From SZUA-430 sp044220975 (GTDB lineage Bacteria; Pseudomonadota; Alphaproteobacteria; Micropepsales; Micropepsaceae), in the NCBI GenBank assembly GCA_044220975.1, contig JBGAPZ010000019.1, positions 1 through 64,000 on the forward strand: DNA of 64,000 nt, given 5' to 3'. The notes below the pieces were generated by a model. That model was not told the DNA's origin. It saw only the letters and a list, made by a program, of their open reading frames with translations, and searched no databases. The translations under genes were made by a program, and so were the position numbers. Within the stretch, counting starts at the first letter, position 1; each line of letters begins with the position of its first letter. Positions 31,756-41,225 of the stretch are shown here, one piece after another.

Positions 31756-32466
31756 TCACGCAGCGCGGTGCGCCGCGGCCATGGCGCCCAGCGTTGGGAA
31801 CTCGAAGTTTAGTTTCGGCATGTTCTCGGCAGACTTTGTGGCGCCGGAGCCCAAGCCTTTGTCGCCGCGGCGGTTGATCCAGCAACGCGCGATGCCGGCC
31901 CGTTCGGCGGGGGCATGGTCGTGATAAAGGCTTTGGGCGGTGTGGAGTAGGTCGGCCTTCGTGTGACCCAGGCGTTGGACTGCGTTCAACAGATAGTCGA
32001 AGTTCCTCGGATCCGGCTTATAGGAGCCGATGTCTTCGGCCGTGCAGATTGCATCGAATTCGACCGCGAGGCGCTTGTTCGTTGCCGCGAAGTTTTGGCG
32101 ATCGACGTTTGAGAGGATCACAAGCTTGTAGTGGCGTTTCAAATAGGCGAGCGCCTCGACGGTGTCGCTGAACGGGGGCCAAGTGCCGACGGAAAGGCCG
32201 AACGCCTTGTCCATCGCTTCCGTCGTTTTCAGATTCCAGCGCTGAGCGAGTTTTGTGTGCACGCGCGCGAGGATGTCGCGATAGGGCAGCGTTGGCGTTT
32301 CGTGTTCTTGTCCGGCTTCGACGAGGCCGAAGGTCGAAAGCGCCGTTTCGCGATCAATGTGCGACGTTTCGAGCAGTGGCTGTAGCGATGCCCAAAGGCC
32401 CGTCTCCCAATCGATTAGCGTGCCGTAGCAATCGAAGGAGAGGAGCTTGAAGTCGGCGAGCTTCAT
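31756..32466 (-). CDS. HAD-superfamily hydrolase, 2-haloacid dehalogenase type II-like
   Basis: The 236-residue protein has the HAD motifs in order: motif I FDCYGTLIDWETG with the nucleophilic Asp, motif II VILSNVDR, motif III Lys in DIGSYKPDPRNF, and a final acidic/His region. It resembles (S)-2-haloacid dehalogenase-type proteins, though substrate specificity cannot be read from motifs. ATG 32466 lies just after the enoyl-CoA hydratase stop; a longer frame upstream is antisense filler of that gene's shadow and is not used. Confidence 0.85.
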   Translation of the reverse strand: MKLADFKLLSFDCYGTLIDWETGLWASLQPLLETSHIDRETALSTFGLVEAGQEHETPTLPYRDILARVHTKLAQRWNLKTTEAMDKAFGLSVGTWPPFSDTVEALAYLKRHYKLVILSNVDRQNFAATNKRLAVEFDAICTAEDIGSYKPDPRNFDYLLNAVQRLGHTKADLLHTAQSLYHDHAPAERAGIARCWINRRGDKGLGSGATKSAENMPKLNFEFPTLGAMAAAHRAA

Positions 32467-32471
32467 GACGC

Positions 32472-33263
32472 TCAGTTCCCGGTGAACGTGGGTTTGCGCT
32501 TTTCGAAAAAAGCGCCAACCGCCTCGCGAAAATCCGCGCTGTGGGCGGCGAGCAGCCATTGATCGGCGTCCATGTGCATGATCGCTTGGTCGAGCGCGCC
32601 CGCGACGCGATTGATCGAGCGCTTGATCATTTGCACGGCGATCGGCGGCAGGGCTGCGTATTCCTCCGCCATCGCGCGGGCCGCGTCGTGCAGACCTTCG
32701 CGCGGAACGACTTCGTCGAGAAAACCCCAACCGTGAAGCGTTTCGGCGTCGAAGAACTTGCCGGACATGATCATGCGTTTCGCACGTGCGGGGCCGACCA
32801 GGTGTACGCAGACCGGGACGGCGTTCCACATCAGATTGATGCCGATCTTAACTTCGCCGTAGCCGATGCGCGCGTCATTCGCGCCGATGCGGAAATCGCA
32901 GGCGGTCGCAATGCAAGCGCCGCCACCCGTTGCGATGCCTTGCACGGCGCAGATCGTGGGCTGATGGACTTCCTGAAGTGCGCGCATCATCTGACCGCCG
33001 AGTTCGAGGCCGCGGCGACGCATGAGGATCGACTGTGGGTCGCCTTGAAAGCGAGATTGGCTGAGGTCGGCGCCGATCGAGAAGTCGCGGCCTTCGGCGC
33101 GCACGATGATCGCTCGCGTTTGTTCGTCCTTGGCGAACGACTTTGCGATCTGCTCGATGTCTTCCATCATCTCGTTCGTGATGGCATTGCGTTTATCGGG
33201 ACGGTTGAGCGTGACGGTTGCGATGTGGCGGTCGCGGGCGACATCGATAAGGCCGGTTGGCAT
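32472..33263 (-). CDS. Enoyl-CoA hydratase/isomerase family protein
   Basis: A 263-residue crotonase-fold protein: LNRPDKRNAI, the oxyanion segment GRDFSIGADLS, and AVQGIATGGGACIATACDFRIG. The helix with GEVKIGINLMWNAVP lacks the catalytic Glu pattern of standard hydratases, so an isomerase or other CoA-ester reaction is possible. AAGGAA precedes ATG 33263. It begins a reverse unit with the HAD hydrolase and the 185-residue protein. Confidence 0.85.
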   Translation of the reverse strand: MPTGLIDVARDRHIATVTLNRPDKRNAITNEMMEDIEQIAKSFAKDEQTRAIIVRAEGRDFSIGADLSQSRFQGDPQSILMRRRGLELGGQMMRALQEVHQPTICAVQGIATGGGACIATACDFRIGANDARIGYGEVKIGINLMWNAVPVCVHLVGPARAKRMIMSGKFFDAETLHGWGFLDEVVPREGLHDAARAMAEEYAALPPIAVQMIKRSINRVAGALDQAIMHMDADQWLLAAHSADFREAVGAFFEKRKPTFTGN

Positions 33264-33358
33264 GGGCGAATTCCTTTGCGGAACGAGAGCTTCCTTCGGG
33301 CGGCGTTGACAGGTCAAGCGCCCGGGCTCAGGTTTGCCCCGACACGAAGGACCTCGCG

Positions 33359-34468
33359 ATGCTGAAGACGCCGATCTCCGCCGACTCGCACATCACCGAG
33401 CCGCCGAACTGCTACAGCGACTATATCGATCCGAAGTACCGCGAGCGGGCGCCGGTGATGAAACGGCTTGCAACGGTCGGCGACGCGTTCGTGATCGACG
33501 GGATGAGCCAACCGGTGCCGATGGGGTTGGTCGCTGCGGCAGGGAAAGAGCCGTCGAAGATCACGACGCACGGCGTCGCGTTCGAGGAGCTATGGCGCAG
33601 CGGCTGGGACGCGAACTACCGCGTGGCCGATCAAGAGAAGGACGGCGTTGCGGCCGAGATCATCTATCCCACGGTCGGGATGCTGATCTGCAATCACCCG
33701 GACTTCGACTACAAGAAGGCGTGCTTCGAAGCCTATAACCGTTGGCTGCAGGAATATTGCGCGGTGGCGCCGGATCGCTTGTTCGGCATGGCGCAAGTTT
33801 CGATGCGCACGCCGGAAGACGGCGTTGCGGAGCTCAAGGCTGCGCACGCGATGGGATTTAAAGGCATCATGATGCCGGGAGATCCTGCCGTTGAAGACTA
33901 CGATAGCAAAGTCTACGATCCGGTTTGGCAGACGGCGGTCGAACTCGGCCTACCGCTTTCGTTCCATATTCTGACCGGTCGTTCGACGGCGATCGACGCG
34001 AAGCCGCGTGGACCACGCATCAACGGGTTCTTGTCGATCATCCGCGGCTGCCAAGACATCATGGGGACGTTGATCTTCGGCGGCGTGTTCGACCGGCATC
34101 CGAATTTGAAGATCGTCTGCGTTGAGGCCGACGCCGGGTGGGTGCCGCATTACATGTACCGCATGGATCATGCCTACAAGCGTCACCGCTACTGGATGAA
34201 GGCGCCGCCGCTGAAGAAACTGCCCAGCGAATATTTCGCCGAGCACATCTACGTCACATTCCAAGACGATTGGGTGGCGTTCAAAACAAAGGACTTGTGC
34301 AACGTGCGCCGGCTGATGTGGGCGAACGATTTTCCGCACTCGGATTCGACGTGGCCTTGGTCGCAGGAGATGCTGGCCGAGCACGCGAGCTCGCTTACTG
34401 AGCAGGAGCGGAACTGGATCTGCCACGACAACGTGGCCGAGCTTTACGGGCTCAAGCTGGCGGCATGA
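33359..34468 (+). CDS. Amidohydrolase family 2 (ACMSD-like) protein
   Basis: The 369-residue TIM-barrel protein belongs to the amidohydrolase-2 family that includes decarboxylases such as ACMSD. It opens with ISADSHITEPP (metal-binding D-x-H), has SFHILTGR with the middle His, and WANDFPHSDSTWPWS with the late Asp. The reaction is unknown, either hydrolysis or non-oxidative decarboxylation. GAAGGA precedes ATG 33359. The stop overlaps the start of the next membrane protein gene. Confidence 0.85.
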   Translation: MLKTPISADSHITEPPNCYSDYIDPKYRERAPVMKRLATVGDAFVIDGMSQPVPMGLVAAAGKEPSKITTHGVAFEELWRSGWDANYRVADQEKDGVAAEIIYPTVGMLICNHPDFDYKKACFEAYNRWLQEYCAVAPDRLFGMAQVSMRTPEDGVAELKAAHAMGFKGIMMPGDPAVEDYDSKVYDPVWQTAVELGLPLSFHILTGRSTAIDAKPRGPRINGFLSIIRGCQDIMGTLIFGGVFDRHPNLKIVCVEADAGWVPHYMYRMDHAYKRHRYWMKAPPLKKLPSEYFAEHIYVTFQDDWVAFKTKDLCNVRRLMWANDFPHSDSTWPWSQEMLAEHASSLTEQERNWICHDNVAELYGLKLAA

Positions 34469-34980
34469 ACGACCGCAGATTGCTGCAGGTTCTAGGTGTC
34501 GCGGCTGTCGTGGGCGGTGTGCTCAGGACGGTGTCCGCGTTCATTCCGTGGTACGCGAACAACCCGAAGATCGAAGCGCTGGCGTTCGTGGTCGATGTGT
34601 CTGTGCTGTTCGGACTGATGGGCGTCTACTTTGCGCACCGCGAGCGGCTTGGGTGGTTTGGCTTTGTTGCTTTTCTGATCGCGGAGACGGGGATCGCGTC
34701 CATCGTCGGTCCCGATACTGTTGCGTTCGGTATCGATACATACTTGGCGGGCGTGCACGCGATTGCGATCGGGCTCGCTCTGCTCGGCGTTCAAATGCTG
34801 TTGCGGCGGACCGGCACAGCGGCGGCGGCGATCTGTTGGATTCTCTCGCCCATCGTTGGCCTTGGCGGCGGTGTCATAGGCCAAGGCGAGTTTGGGTTTT
34901 TCCTCGGCGGAATTCTGTTCGCGCTAGGCTTTGTGGCGGCGGGCGTCTCGCTTGTGACGCCCGCCGCCCAATCTGCCTAG
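34465..34980 (+). CDS. Multi-pass membrane protein, 171 residues
   Basis: About five to six hydrophobic helices and no recognised family. Its ATG overlaps the amidohydrolase stop, so the pair is coupled. Its TAG stop shares the palindrome CTAG (34977-34980) with the stop of the convergent M3 peptidase gene. Confidence 0.7.
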   Translation: MNDRRLLQVLGVAAVVGGVLRTVSAFIPWYANNPKIEALAFVVDVSVLFGLMGVYFAHRERLGWFGFVAFLIAETGIASIVGPDTVAFGIDTYLAGVHAIAIGLALLGVQMLLRRTGTAAAAICWILSPIVGLGGGVIGQGEFGFFLGGILFALGFVAAGVSLVTPAAQSA

Positions 34981-37100
34981 GCGACCGGGAAGCCGCGGTC
35001 GCGCATGAGCGCGTTGGTGTCGACGTCGCGGCCGCGGAAGCGGCGGAACGCTTCGTCGGGCGGGATCGAGTTGCCGACGCTCGTGATCGAGGTTTCAAGA
35101 AGCTTGCAGGCCTCTTTGTTGTAGAGGCCGCCCTTTTCCTTGAACCCTTCGTATACATCGGCCGTCATCGCATCGGCCCAGATGTAGACGTAGTATCCGG
35201 CCGAGTAGCCGTCGCCCGAGAAGATGTGTCCGAATGCGGCCGCGGGGTGGCGCAGCACCATCTCTTTCGGCATCCCGATTTCCGCCATCGTCTTGGTCTC
35301 GAAGTCGGCGATGTCGATCGATGTGTCCGGCGTCGCCGTGGTGTGCAGCTTCATGTCGTAGATCGCATTCGCCAGATATTCGACCGTCTTGAAGCCTTGG
35401 TTGAAGTTCTTCGCGGCCAAGACCTTGTCGACGAGCTCTTTCGGGATCGGCTTGCCGGTTTCATGATGCAGCGCGAACTGGTTCAACACTTCCGGCGTCG
35501 AGAGCCAGTACTCGTTCACTTGGCTTGGGAACTCGACGAAGTCGCGCTTCACGCTGGTGCCGGCGAGCGTCGGGTAAGCGACATTCGACAACAGACCGTG
35601 CAGGGCGTGGCCGAATTCGTGGAACATCGTCTCTGCGTCGTCCCACGACAGCAGCACCGGTTCGCCGGGCTTGCCCTTGATGAAGTTCGAGTTGTTCGAA
35701 ACGATCGGCGTGAGTTCGCCCTTGAACTTCTCTTGCGTCCGGTACTCGTTCATCCAGGCGCCGGATTGCTTGCCCGCGCGCGCGTACGGGTCGAAATACC
35801 AAAGGCCGATGCGCTTGCCGCCGCGGCGAACTTCGTAGACCGACATGTCCGGGTGGTAAACCGGGATGCCCGAGAGCTTCACGAACTCGATGCCGTAGAC
35901 TTGGCCCGCGGCCCAGAACATGCCGTCGCGAATCTTCTCAAGCTGGAAGTACTGCTTCACTTCGTTCTGATCGATGTCGTATTTCGCTTTACGGACCTTC
36001 TCCGCATAGTAGCGATAGTCCCACGGTTCGATCTTGATCTTCGCGCCTTCTTTGTCGGCAAGCGCCTGCATGTCGGCGACTTCTTCCTTCACGCGGGCGA
36101 CGGCTGCAGGCCAGACCTTCATCATCAGGCCCATCGCGGCCTCAGGCGTTTTCGCCATGTTGTCGGCCACAATCCAATGCGCGTGGCTTGGGAAGCCCAG
36201 CAGCTGCGCGCGTTCGGCGCGAAGCTTCAAGATATCGCTCGCGACTTGGCGGTTGTTGTTGGCGTTCTGGTTGTTGCCGCGCGCGTTCCACATGCGCCAC
36301 GCCTTTTCGCGTAGATCGCGGCGGTCCGAAAAGGTGAGGAACGGATCGATCGACGAGCGCGTGTTCGCGAACACCCACTTGCCTTTTTGGGCGGCGGCTT
36401 CGCGGATCGACGGCGGAAGACCTGCAAGGTCGGCTTCGCTGTCCAAGGTCAGTGAGTAGTTCTCTTCGTCGGCGAGCTGATTCTGGCTGAACTTCGTGAA
36501 CAACGAGGCAAGCTTTTGGTTGATGTCCTTCAGCTTCGCTTTCTTGTCCTTATCGAGTGCCGCGCCCTGACGCGCGAAGCGCGTGTAGTAGACGTCGGTC
36601 AGGCGCTGCTGCAGCGGGTCGAGATTCGACGAGGTGCGGCTGTCGTAGACGGCCTTGATGCGCGCGAACAATGCTTCGTTCTGAATGATCTCCGACCCGA
36701 AGGCGGACAGCACGGGCGACATTTCTTCTTCGATCTTCTGCATCGCCTTGTCGTTCATGGTCGACGTATAGACGCCGAAGAACGTCTGCACGCGGCCGAA
36801 CGCGCGGCCCGAATCCTCGAACGGGATGATCGTGTTGTCGAACGTGGGTGCGGCCTTCGACACGGTGATGGCGTTGATTTCGCCGCGCAGCAGGTCCATC
36901 CCCTTTGTGAAGGCGGGTTTGAAGGTGGTGGTGTCGACCTTATCAAAGCTCGGGATGCCGCCATTTGGGCCACCCCATGGGTCAAGTAGCGGTCCCAATG
37001 CTGCTCCTTTCTGTGCCTTTGCGGCGAGCGCGAGGCTCGGCGTGGTAACGGAGAGCGCGGCCGCTGCGGCGGCGCTTTGCAAGAACGAACGTCTTTTCAT
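34977..37100 (-). CDS. dcp: M3-family dipeptidyl carboxypeptidase, exported
   Basis: This is a 707-residue zinc metallopeptidase of the M3 family with the active site MFHEFGHALHGLLS (HExxH) and a downstream Glu. It is most like peptidyl-dipeptidase Dcp. The N-terminus MKRRSFLQSAAAAAALSV has a twin-arginine-type leader, giving a periplasmic or envelope location. E. coli Dcp is cytoplasmic or periplasmic without a Tat leader, so the Tat signal marks a family variant. ATG 37100 is selected because it starts exactly at this leader; the open frame continues upstream to 37352 without homology. Confidence 0.9.
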   Translation of the reverse strand: MKRRSFLQSAAAAAALSVTTPSLALAAKAQKGAALGPLLDPWGGPNGGIPSFDKVDTTTFKPAFTKGMDLLRGEINAITVSKAAPTFDNTIIPFEDSGRAFGRVQTFFGVYTSTMNDKAMQKIEEEMSPVLSAFGSEIIQNEALFARIKAVYDSRTSSNLDPLQQRLTDVYYTRFARQGAALDKDKKAKLKDINQKLASLFTKFSQNQLADEENYSLTLDSEADLAGLPPSIREAAAQKGKWVFANTRSSIDPFLTFSDRRDLREKAWRMWNARGNNQNANNNRQVASDILKLRAERAQLLGFPSHAHWIVADNMAKTPEAAMGLMMKVWPAAVARVKEEVADMQALADKEGAKIKIEPWDYRYYAEKVRKAKYDIDQNEVKQYFQLEKIRDGMFWAAGQVYGIEFVKLSGIPVYHPDMSVYEVRRGGKRIGLWYFDPYARAGKQSGAWMNEYRTQEKFKGELTPIVSNNSNFIKGKPGEPVLLSWDDAETMFHEFGHALHGLLSNVAYPTLAGTSVKRDFVEFPSQVNEYWLSTPEVLNQFALHHETGKPIPKELVDKVLAAKNFNQGFKTVEYLANAIYDMKLHTTATPDTSIDIADFETKTMAEIGMPKEMVLRHPAAAFGHIFSGDGYSAGYYVYIWADAMTADVYEGFKEKGGLYNKEACKLLETSITSVGNSIPPDEAFRRFRGRDVDTNALMRDRGFPVA

Positions 37101-37236
37101 GTGGTGTGTCGGGCCGCACGTCACGTAACGCTGAGGTGAAAATGTTTCCGCGGGATTGTTGGCCAAAACCCTTGATCGGCGGCCCGCGATCAGTACGTTG
37201 CTCGCCCGCCGGTTGTCAGCCAGAGAAAGACGTCCC

Positions 37237-37653
37237 TTGACCCCTATTCCCTCGTCGAACCTGATCGTGCGCAACGTTCCCGGGAAAGGGCGGTGCGTTT
37301 TTGCTGCGCGCGACATCGCGAAAGGGGCGCTGGTTTTGGCCGACCCCATCATTCTGGTGCCTGGGGACGAATCGGATCACACGGACCTGACGGTCGTCGG
37401 GCGCTATGTCTTTCAGTGGAACGACGAGGACGATTTGGCGGTCGTGCTTGGACTCGGGAGCCTCATCAATCACGGGCTGCCGGAGAACGTGGCGTTGGTG
37501 TCGAACTATGCCGACATGACGATGGAGTTCTACGCAACCCGCGACATCAAGACGGGCGACGAGCTCGTCTACGACTATGGCCACGACCACGAGGAGCTGT
37601 CGGAGTACTACGGCATTCCGAAGGATGCCTTGGCCAACGTCGCGCTCGATTGA
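37237..37653 (+). CDS. SET-domain protein
   Basis: The 138-residue protein has a compact SET fold: GKGRCVFAARDIAKGALV, the GSLINHG segment matching the NH motif, and DELVYDYG with the Tyr of the active site. Bacterial SET proteins methylate lysines in proteins or act without known targets. TTG 37237 follows an AGAAAG stretch and places the domain at the N-terminus; an ATG at 37156 is the longer alternative. It ends immediately before the convergent mgtC-like gene. Confidence 0.78.
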   Translation: MTPIPSSNLIVRNVPGKGRCVFAARDIAKGALVLADPIILVPGDESDHTDLTVVGRYVFQWNDEDDLAVVLGLGSLINHGLPENVALVSNYADMTMEFYATRDIKTGDELVYDYGHDHEELSEYYGIPKDALANVALD

Positions 37654-38115
37654 TCAGTCGCGCGGATCTTGCTTCTTTTCGAACCGGCCGAAGAAGCGGT
37701 GGTCGATCGCCGCACCCAGGGTGAGCAAGATCAGCACCATCCCGGCCGCTATGAACGCGATCGCATATTCGCCAAGGCCGCAGACCACGCCGATCGCGGC
37801 GGTGACCCAAACGGACGCCGCCGTATTCAAGCGATGAACGTTTCCGGTTTCGTCGCGCATGATCACGCCGGCGCCCAAGAAGCCGACGCCGGCCAACACA
37901 CCTTGGATGACGCGGCTCACCGCATCGGGGGAATATACGGCCGCAAAGCCCGACACGGAGATGGTCGCCAGCGAAGCGCCGAGTGCGACCAAACCCAGCA
38001 TCCGCAAGCCCGCAGGCTTGCCATGCATATCGCGATTGATCCCGATCGCACCGCCGATGGTAGCTGCTAGTCCCATGCGGATCGTAAGTTCGGCGAGGTG
38101 GCCTAAGTCAGTCAT
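37654..38115 (-). CDS. MgtC/SapB-family membrane protein
   Basis: The 153-residue membrane protein matches the MgtC/SapB N-terminal domain, with GAIGINRDMHGKPAGLRM, the GVLAGVGFLGAGVIMR motif and TAASVWVTAAIGVVCGLG. MgtC-type proteins modulate the F-type ATPase in Salmonella; most environmental relatives are unassigned. About 158 bp separates its start from the divergent permease gene, with an inverted repeat between them. Confidence 0.88.
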   Translation of the reverse strand: MTDLGHLAELTIRMGLAATIGGAIGINRDMHGKPAGLRMLGLVALGASLATISVSGFAAVYSPDAVSRVIQGVLAGVGFLGAGVIMRDETGNVHRLNTAASVWVTAAIGVVCGLGEYAIAFIAAGMVLILLTLGAAIDHRFFGRFEKKQDPRD

Positions 38116-38140
38116 GGTGCTCCGGCTGCGCGTTGTTGCA

Positions 38141-38168
38141 GATGCTCAGTATACGACGGTTGAGCATC
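38141..38168. promoter_or_regulatory. Inverted repeat in the mgtC-permease divergent spacer
   Basis: GATGCTCA (38141-38148) and TGAGCATC (38161-38168) form a perfect 8-bp inverted repeat 12 bases apart, centred on GTATAC. It lies in the only regulatory region for the permease-led cluster. An operator is likely; a hairpin is the alternative. Confidence 0.45.
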
Positions 38169-38273
38169 ATCACCCGAATCTAACGGCCTAATCGTTAACG
38201 GCAGCTTCGTTGCGCCGCTGACGGTTCTCTGAGACGCTTGTCGAATCGGATAGCTCCGAGGGAGAGAAGCGTC

Positions 38274-39773
38274 ATGGCTGACAAGGGCACGCAGGGCGTC
38301 AGTTACGAGAAAGTCGGTGACGAGTATTTTCAGAAGCGCAAGCTGCGTCGCTATGCGGGCGTTTGGTCGCTTTGGGCGTTGGGTGTCGGTGCAGTCATTT
38401 CCGGTCAGTTTTCGGGTTGGAATTACGGGCTCGCGTTCGGGTGGGGCTCGATGTTCGCTGCGACGATCATCATCTCCATCATGTATCTGGGGCTGACCTA
38501 TTCCATCGCGGAAATGGCGACGGCGTTGCCGCATACGGGCGGGGCCTATTCGTTCGCCCGCTCGGCGATGGGGCCTTGGGGCGGGTTCGTGACCGGGGTC
38601 GCGGAAAACATCGAGTACGTGCTGACGCCGGCGGTGGTCGTGTTCTTTATCGGCTCGTATATGGGTGCGATTTTGGAGACGCCGCCGGAGTTTCAACCGG
38701 TCTATTGGATATTGGGCTACGGCATTTTCGTGGCCGCCAATTTGTTCGGCGTCGAGTTGTCGTTCCGGGTGACGGTGTTCGTGACGCTGCTGGCGCTTGC
38801 GTGCCTCGTCTTCTTCTACATCGCGGCACTCCCGAACATGGATTTCGGCCGCTGGGCGATGAATGTGACGGCGGGACCCGATGGGGCCTTGATCGAAGCG
38901 CCGGAAGGCAACGGACCTTGGTTCCCAGCCGGGATGCACGGCGTGCTCGCGGCGTTGCCGTTCGCAGTGTGGCTCTATCTTGCGATCGAGCAATTGCCGC
39001 TCGCGTCGGAAGAATCGATCGATCCGAAGCGCGATATGCCGAGCGGCATCTTGTTCGGCATCTTCACGCTGATGGCGAGCGCGTTCGCAGTGCTGCTGCT
39101 CAATTCGAGCATCTCACCGGGATCGTGGGGCTTGCGCGCATCGGGCGAGCCATTGCTCGAGGGCTTCCGCACTTTGTTCGGGACGAACCTTGCGAAGGTT
39201 TTGGCGTTGGTTGCGATCGCGGGTTTGGTCGCGAGTTTCCATGCGATCATCTTCGCATTCGGACGGCAAATCTACTCGCTGTCGCGCGCAGGATATTTCC
39301 CGCGCTTCTTATCGGTGACCCACGGCACCCATCAAACACCGCACGTGGCGCTGATCACCGGCGCGCTGGTCGGGCTCGCGGTGATGCTGTTCGTTTGGTA
39401 CGTCTATGGCGCAGACAAAGGCGGCGCCTTTATAGGTGGCGCTCTGCTCAACATGGCTGTCTTCGGCGCGATGATTTCCTATGTGCTCCAGGCAGTATCC
39501 TTCATCATGCTGCGTACGCGAATGCCGGGTATCGAGCGGCCCTATCGTAGTCCGTTCGGCATGGTGGGCGCGGGGCTCACGCTGATCATCGCGTTGGTGA
39601 CGATTTACTTCCAGGTGACCGACGCGGCGTTCCAAGTGCCGGTTCTGGCTGTCGCCATCTACTATGCGATCATGATCCTCTACTTTGCCGTGTTTGGGCG
39701 CACGCAACTGGTGCTGTCGCCCGAGGAGGAATTCGCCATGTCGCACGGTAAGGCGGACTACAAGAGCCACTGA
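38274..39773 (+). CDS. APC-superfamily permease, ethanolamine-permease-like
   Basis: The 499-residue protein has about twelve membrane helices and the APC features ALGVGAVISGQFSGWNYGLAFGWGSM and an early helix PHTGGAYSFARSAMGPWGGF. The long N-terminal and the HGTHQTP loop resemble ethanolamine permeases (EutP/EAT type). It would import an amino alcohol or amino acid for the downstream ligase. A GGGAG site precedes ATG 38274. A 77-bp gap leads into the glutamine synthetase-like gene. Confidence 0.8.
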   Translation: MADKGTQGVSYEKVGDEYFQKRKLRRYAGVWSLWALGVGAVISGQFSGWNYGLAFGWGSMFAATIIISIMYLGLTYSIAEMATALPHTGGAYSFARSAMGPWGGFVTGVAENIEYVLTPAVVVFFIGSYMGAILETPPEFQPVYWILGYGIFVAANLFGVELSFRVTVFVTLLALACLVFFYIAALPNMDFGRWAMNVTAGPDGALIEAPEGNGPWFPAGMHGVLAALPFAVWLYLAIEQLPLASEESIDPKRDMPSGILFGIFTLMASAFAVLLLNSSISPGSWGLRASGEPLLEGFRTLFGTNLAKVLALVAIAGLVASFHAIIFAFGRQIYSLSRAGYFPRFLSVTHGTHQTPHVALITGALVGLAVMLFVWYVYGADKGGAFIGGALLNMAVFGAMISYVLQAVSFIMLRTRMPGIERPYRSPFGMVGAGLTLIIALVTIYFQVTDAAFQVPVLAVAIYYAIMILYFAVFGRTQLVLSPEEEFAMSHGKADYKSH

Positions 39774-39850
39774 CGGTGGAGTGACGTTTGAAGGAGGTTG
39801 CGCGCGGGCGCAGCCTCCTTTCTATTTGGGCGACATTTCGGAGCGCCCCC

Positions 39851-41218
39851 ATGGACCCCCGCCAAGTCAAGACCGCCGCGGATGCGCGCGCCATCGTCGA
39901 GGCGCGTAATCTCTCGCACGTCAAAGTCGGCGTGTTCGACATCGACGGCGTGTTGCGCGGCAAATACATGGCGCGCGACAAATTCTTCTCCGCGCTCGAG
40001 AAAGGGTTCGGGTTTTGCGACGTCGTCTTGGGGTGGGACTCGAACGATCAGCTGTACGACAACGTGAAGCTGACCGGGTGGCATACGGCCTATCCGGACG
40101 CGAACGTGCGCGTGTTGCCGGAGACGTGCCGCGCCATTCCGTTCGAGGGCGAAATGTTGATGTTCCTGGCGGAGTTCGAGGGCCGGGCCGAGGAATGTTG
40201 TCCGCGCGGACTTTTGCGGCGCGTGGTCAAGCGTGCCGGCGACATGGGCTTTGCTGTGAACGCGTCGGCGGAGTTCGAGTTCTTCGTCTTCGACGAGACG
40301 CCGCAGTCGGTGCGCGACAAGAACTATCGGGGCCTGAAGAATTGGACGCCGGGGTACTTCGGCTATTCGGCGTTGCGCTCGTCGGTGAACGCGGAGTTTT
40401 ATCACGAGTTGATGAAGCTCGGGCGCGAGATGGATTTTCCGTTGGAGGGTTTGCACACCGAGACCGGGCCTGGCGTTCTGGAAGCGGCGATCGAGTATTG
40501 CGAGGCGGTGGCAGCCGCCGACCGGGCGGCGCTCTTCAAGACGTTCTGCAAGGTGATTGCCGAGCGGCGCGGTTTGATGGCTACGTTCATGGCGAAGTGG
40601 TCGCGCGACTGGCCGGGGCAGTCGGGGCACCTGCATGTTTCGCTCGTCGACAAAAAGGGCAAGTCCGCGTTCTACGACGAGAAGGGCGCACACCATATGT
40701 CTGATACGATGCGCTGGTTCGTCGGTGGGCAGCAGAAGCTGATGCCCGAGTTGCTCGCGATGATCGCTTGCACCGTGAATTCGTACACGCGCTTGATTCC
40801 GGGCTTTTGGGCGCCGACGGACGCGACATGGGGCTTTGAGAACAGGACGTGTGCGCTGCGTGTGATCGGAGGGTCTGCCAAGAGCCAGCGCGTCGAGTAC
40901 AGGATCGCTGCGGCCGACATCAATCCCTATATCGCGCTGGCCTGTGCGATCGGGTCGGGGCTTTGGGGGATTGAAAACAGGGTCGAGCCCGACGCCGCGA
41001 TCGAAGGGAATGCGTACGAGAAGAAATCGCCGAAGAGCCGCGCTTTGCCGCGGACGCTGTATGAGGCGGCCGAACGCTTGGAAGCGTCGAAGCCTGCGCG
41101 CAGTCTGTTCGGCGACGCGTTCGTGGAGCATTATGCGGCGACACGGAAATGGGAAGAGCGCGAGTTCCGCAAGGCGATTACGGATTGGGAATTGGCGCGG
41201 TATTTCGAGATCATCTGA
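39851..41218 (+). CDS. Glutamine synthetase-like gamma-glutamyl-amine ligase
   Basis: The 455-residue enzyme has the GS fold: an N-terminal beta-grasp domain with DIDGVLRGKYMARDKF, the catalytic Glu-bearing SAEFEFFVFDE, HTETGPGVLEAAI, the substrate/ATP loop SGHLHVSL, FWAPTDATWGFENRTCALRV and RVEYRIAAADINPYIALA. It lacks the adenylylation site loop of GlnA. Family members that neighbour permease, dehydrogenase and amidotransferase genes gamma-glutamylate amines (PuuA-like). Given the alcohol dehydrogenase neighbour, ethanolamine or another amino alcohol is inferred as substrate. GGAG precedes ATG 39851. Confidence 0.8.
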   Translation: MDPRQVKTAADARAIVEARNLSHVKVGVFDIDGVLRGKYMARDKFFSALEKGFGFCDVVLGWDSNDQLYDNVKLTGWHTAYPDANVRVLPETCRAIPFEGEMLMFLAEFEGRAEECCPRGLLRRVVKRAGDMGFAVNASAEFEFFVFDETPQSVRDKNYRGLKNWTPGYFGYSALRSSVNAEFYHELMKLGREMDFPLEGLHTETGPGVLEAAIEYCEAVAAADRAALFKTFCKVIAERRGLMATFMAKWSRDWPGQSGHLHVSLVDKKGKSAFYDEKGAHHMSDTMRWFVGGQQKLMPELLAMIACTVNSYTRLIPGFWAPTDATWGFENRTCALRVIGGSAKSQRVEYRIAAADINPYIALACAIGSGLWGIENRVEPDAAIEGNAYEKKSPKSRALPRTLYEAAERLEASKPARSLFGDAFVEHYAATRKWEEREFRKAITDWELARYFEII

Positions 41219-41225
41219 GGTCATC

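Noticed and set aside
33271..33310. Possible EcfG promoter before the amidohydrolase
   Set aside because: GGAAC and CGTT are present but the spacer is 19 bases, outside the 16-17 base rule.
34548..36314. A 588-codon open frame on the forward strand
   Set aside because: Antisense to the M3 peptidase; the composition is Arg/Asp-rich shadow sequence without domains.
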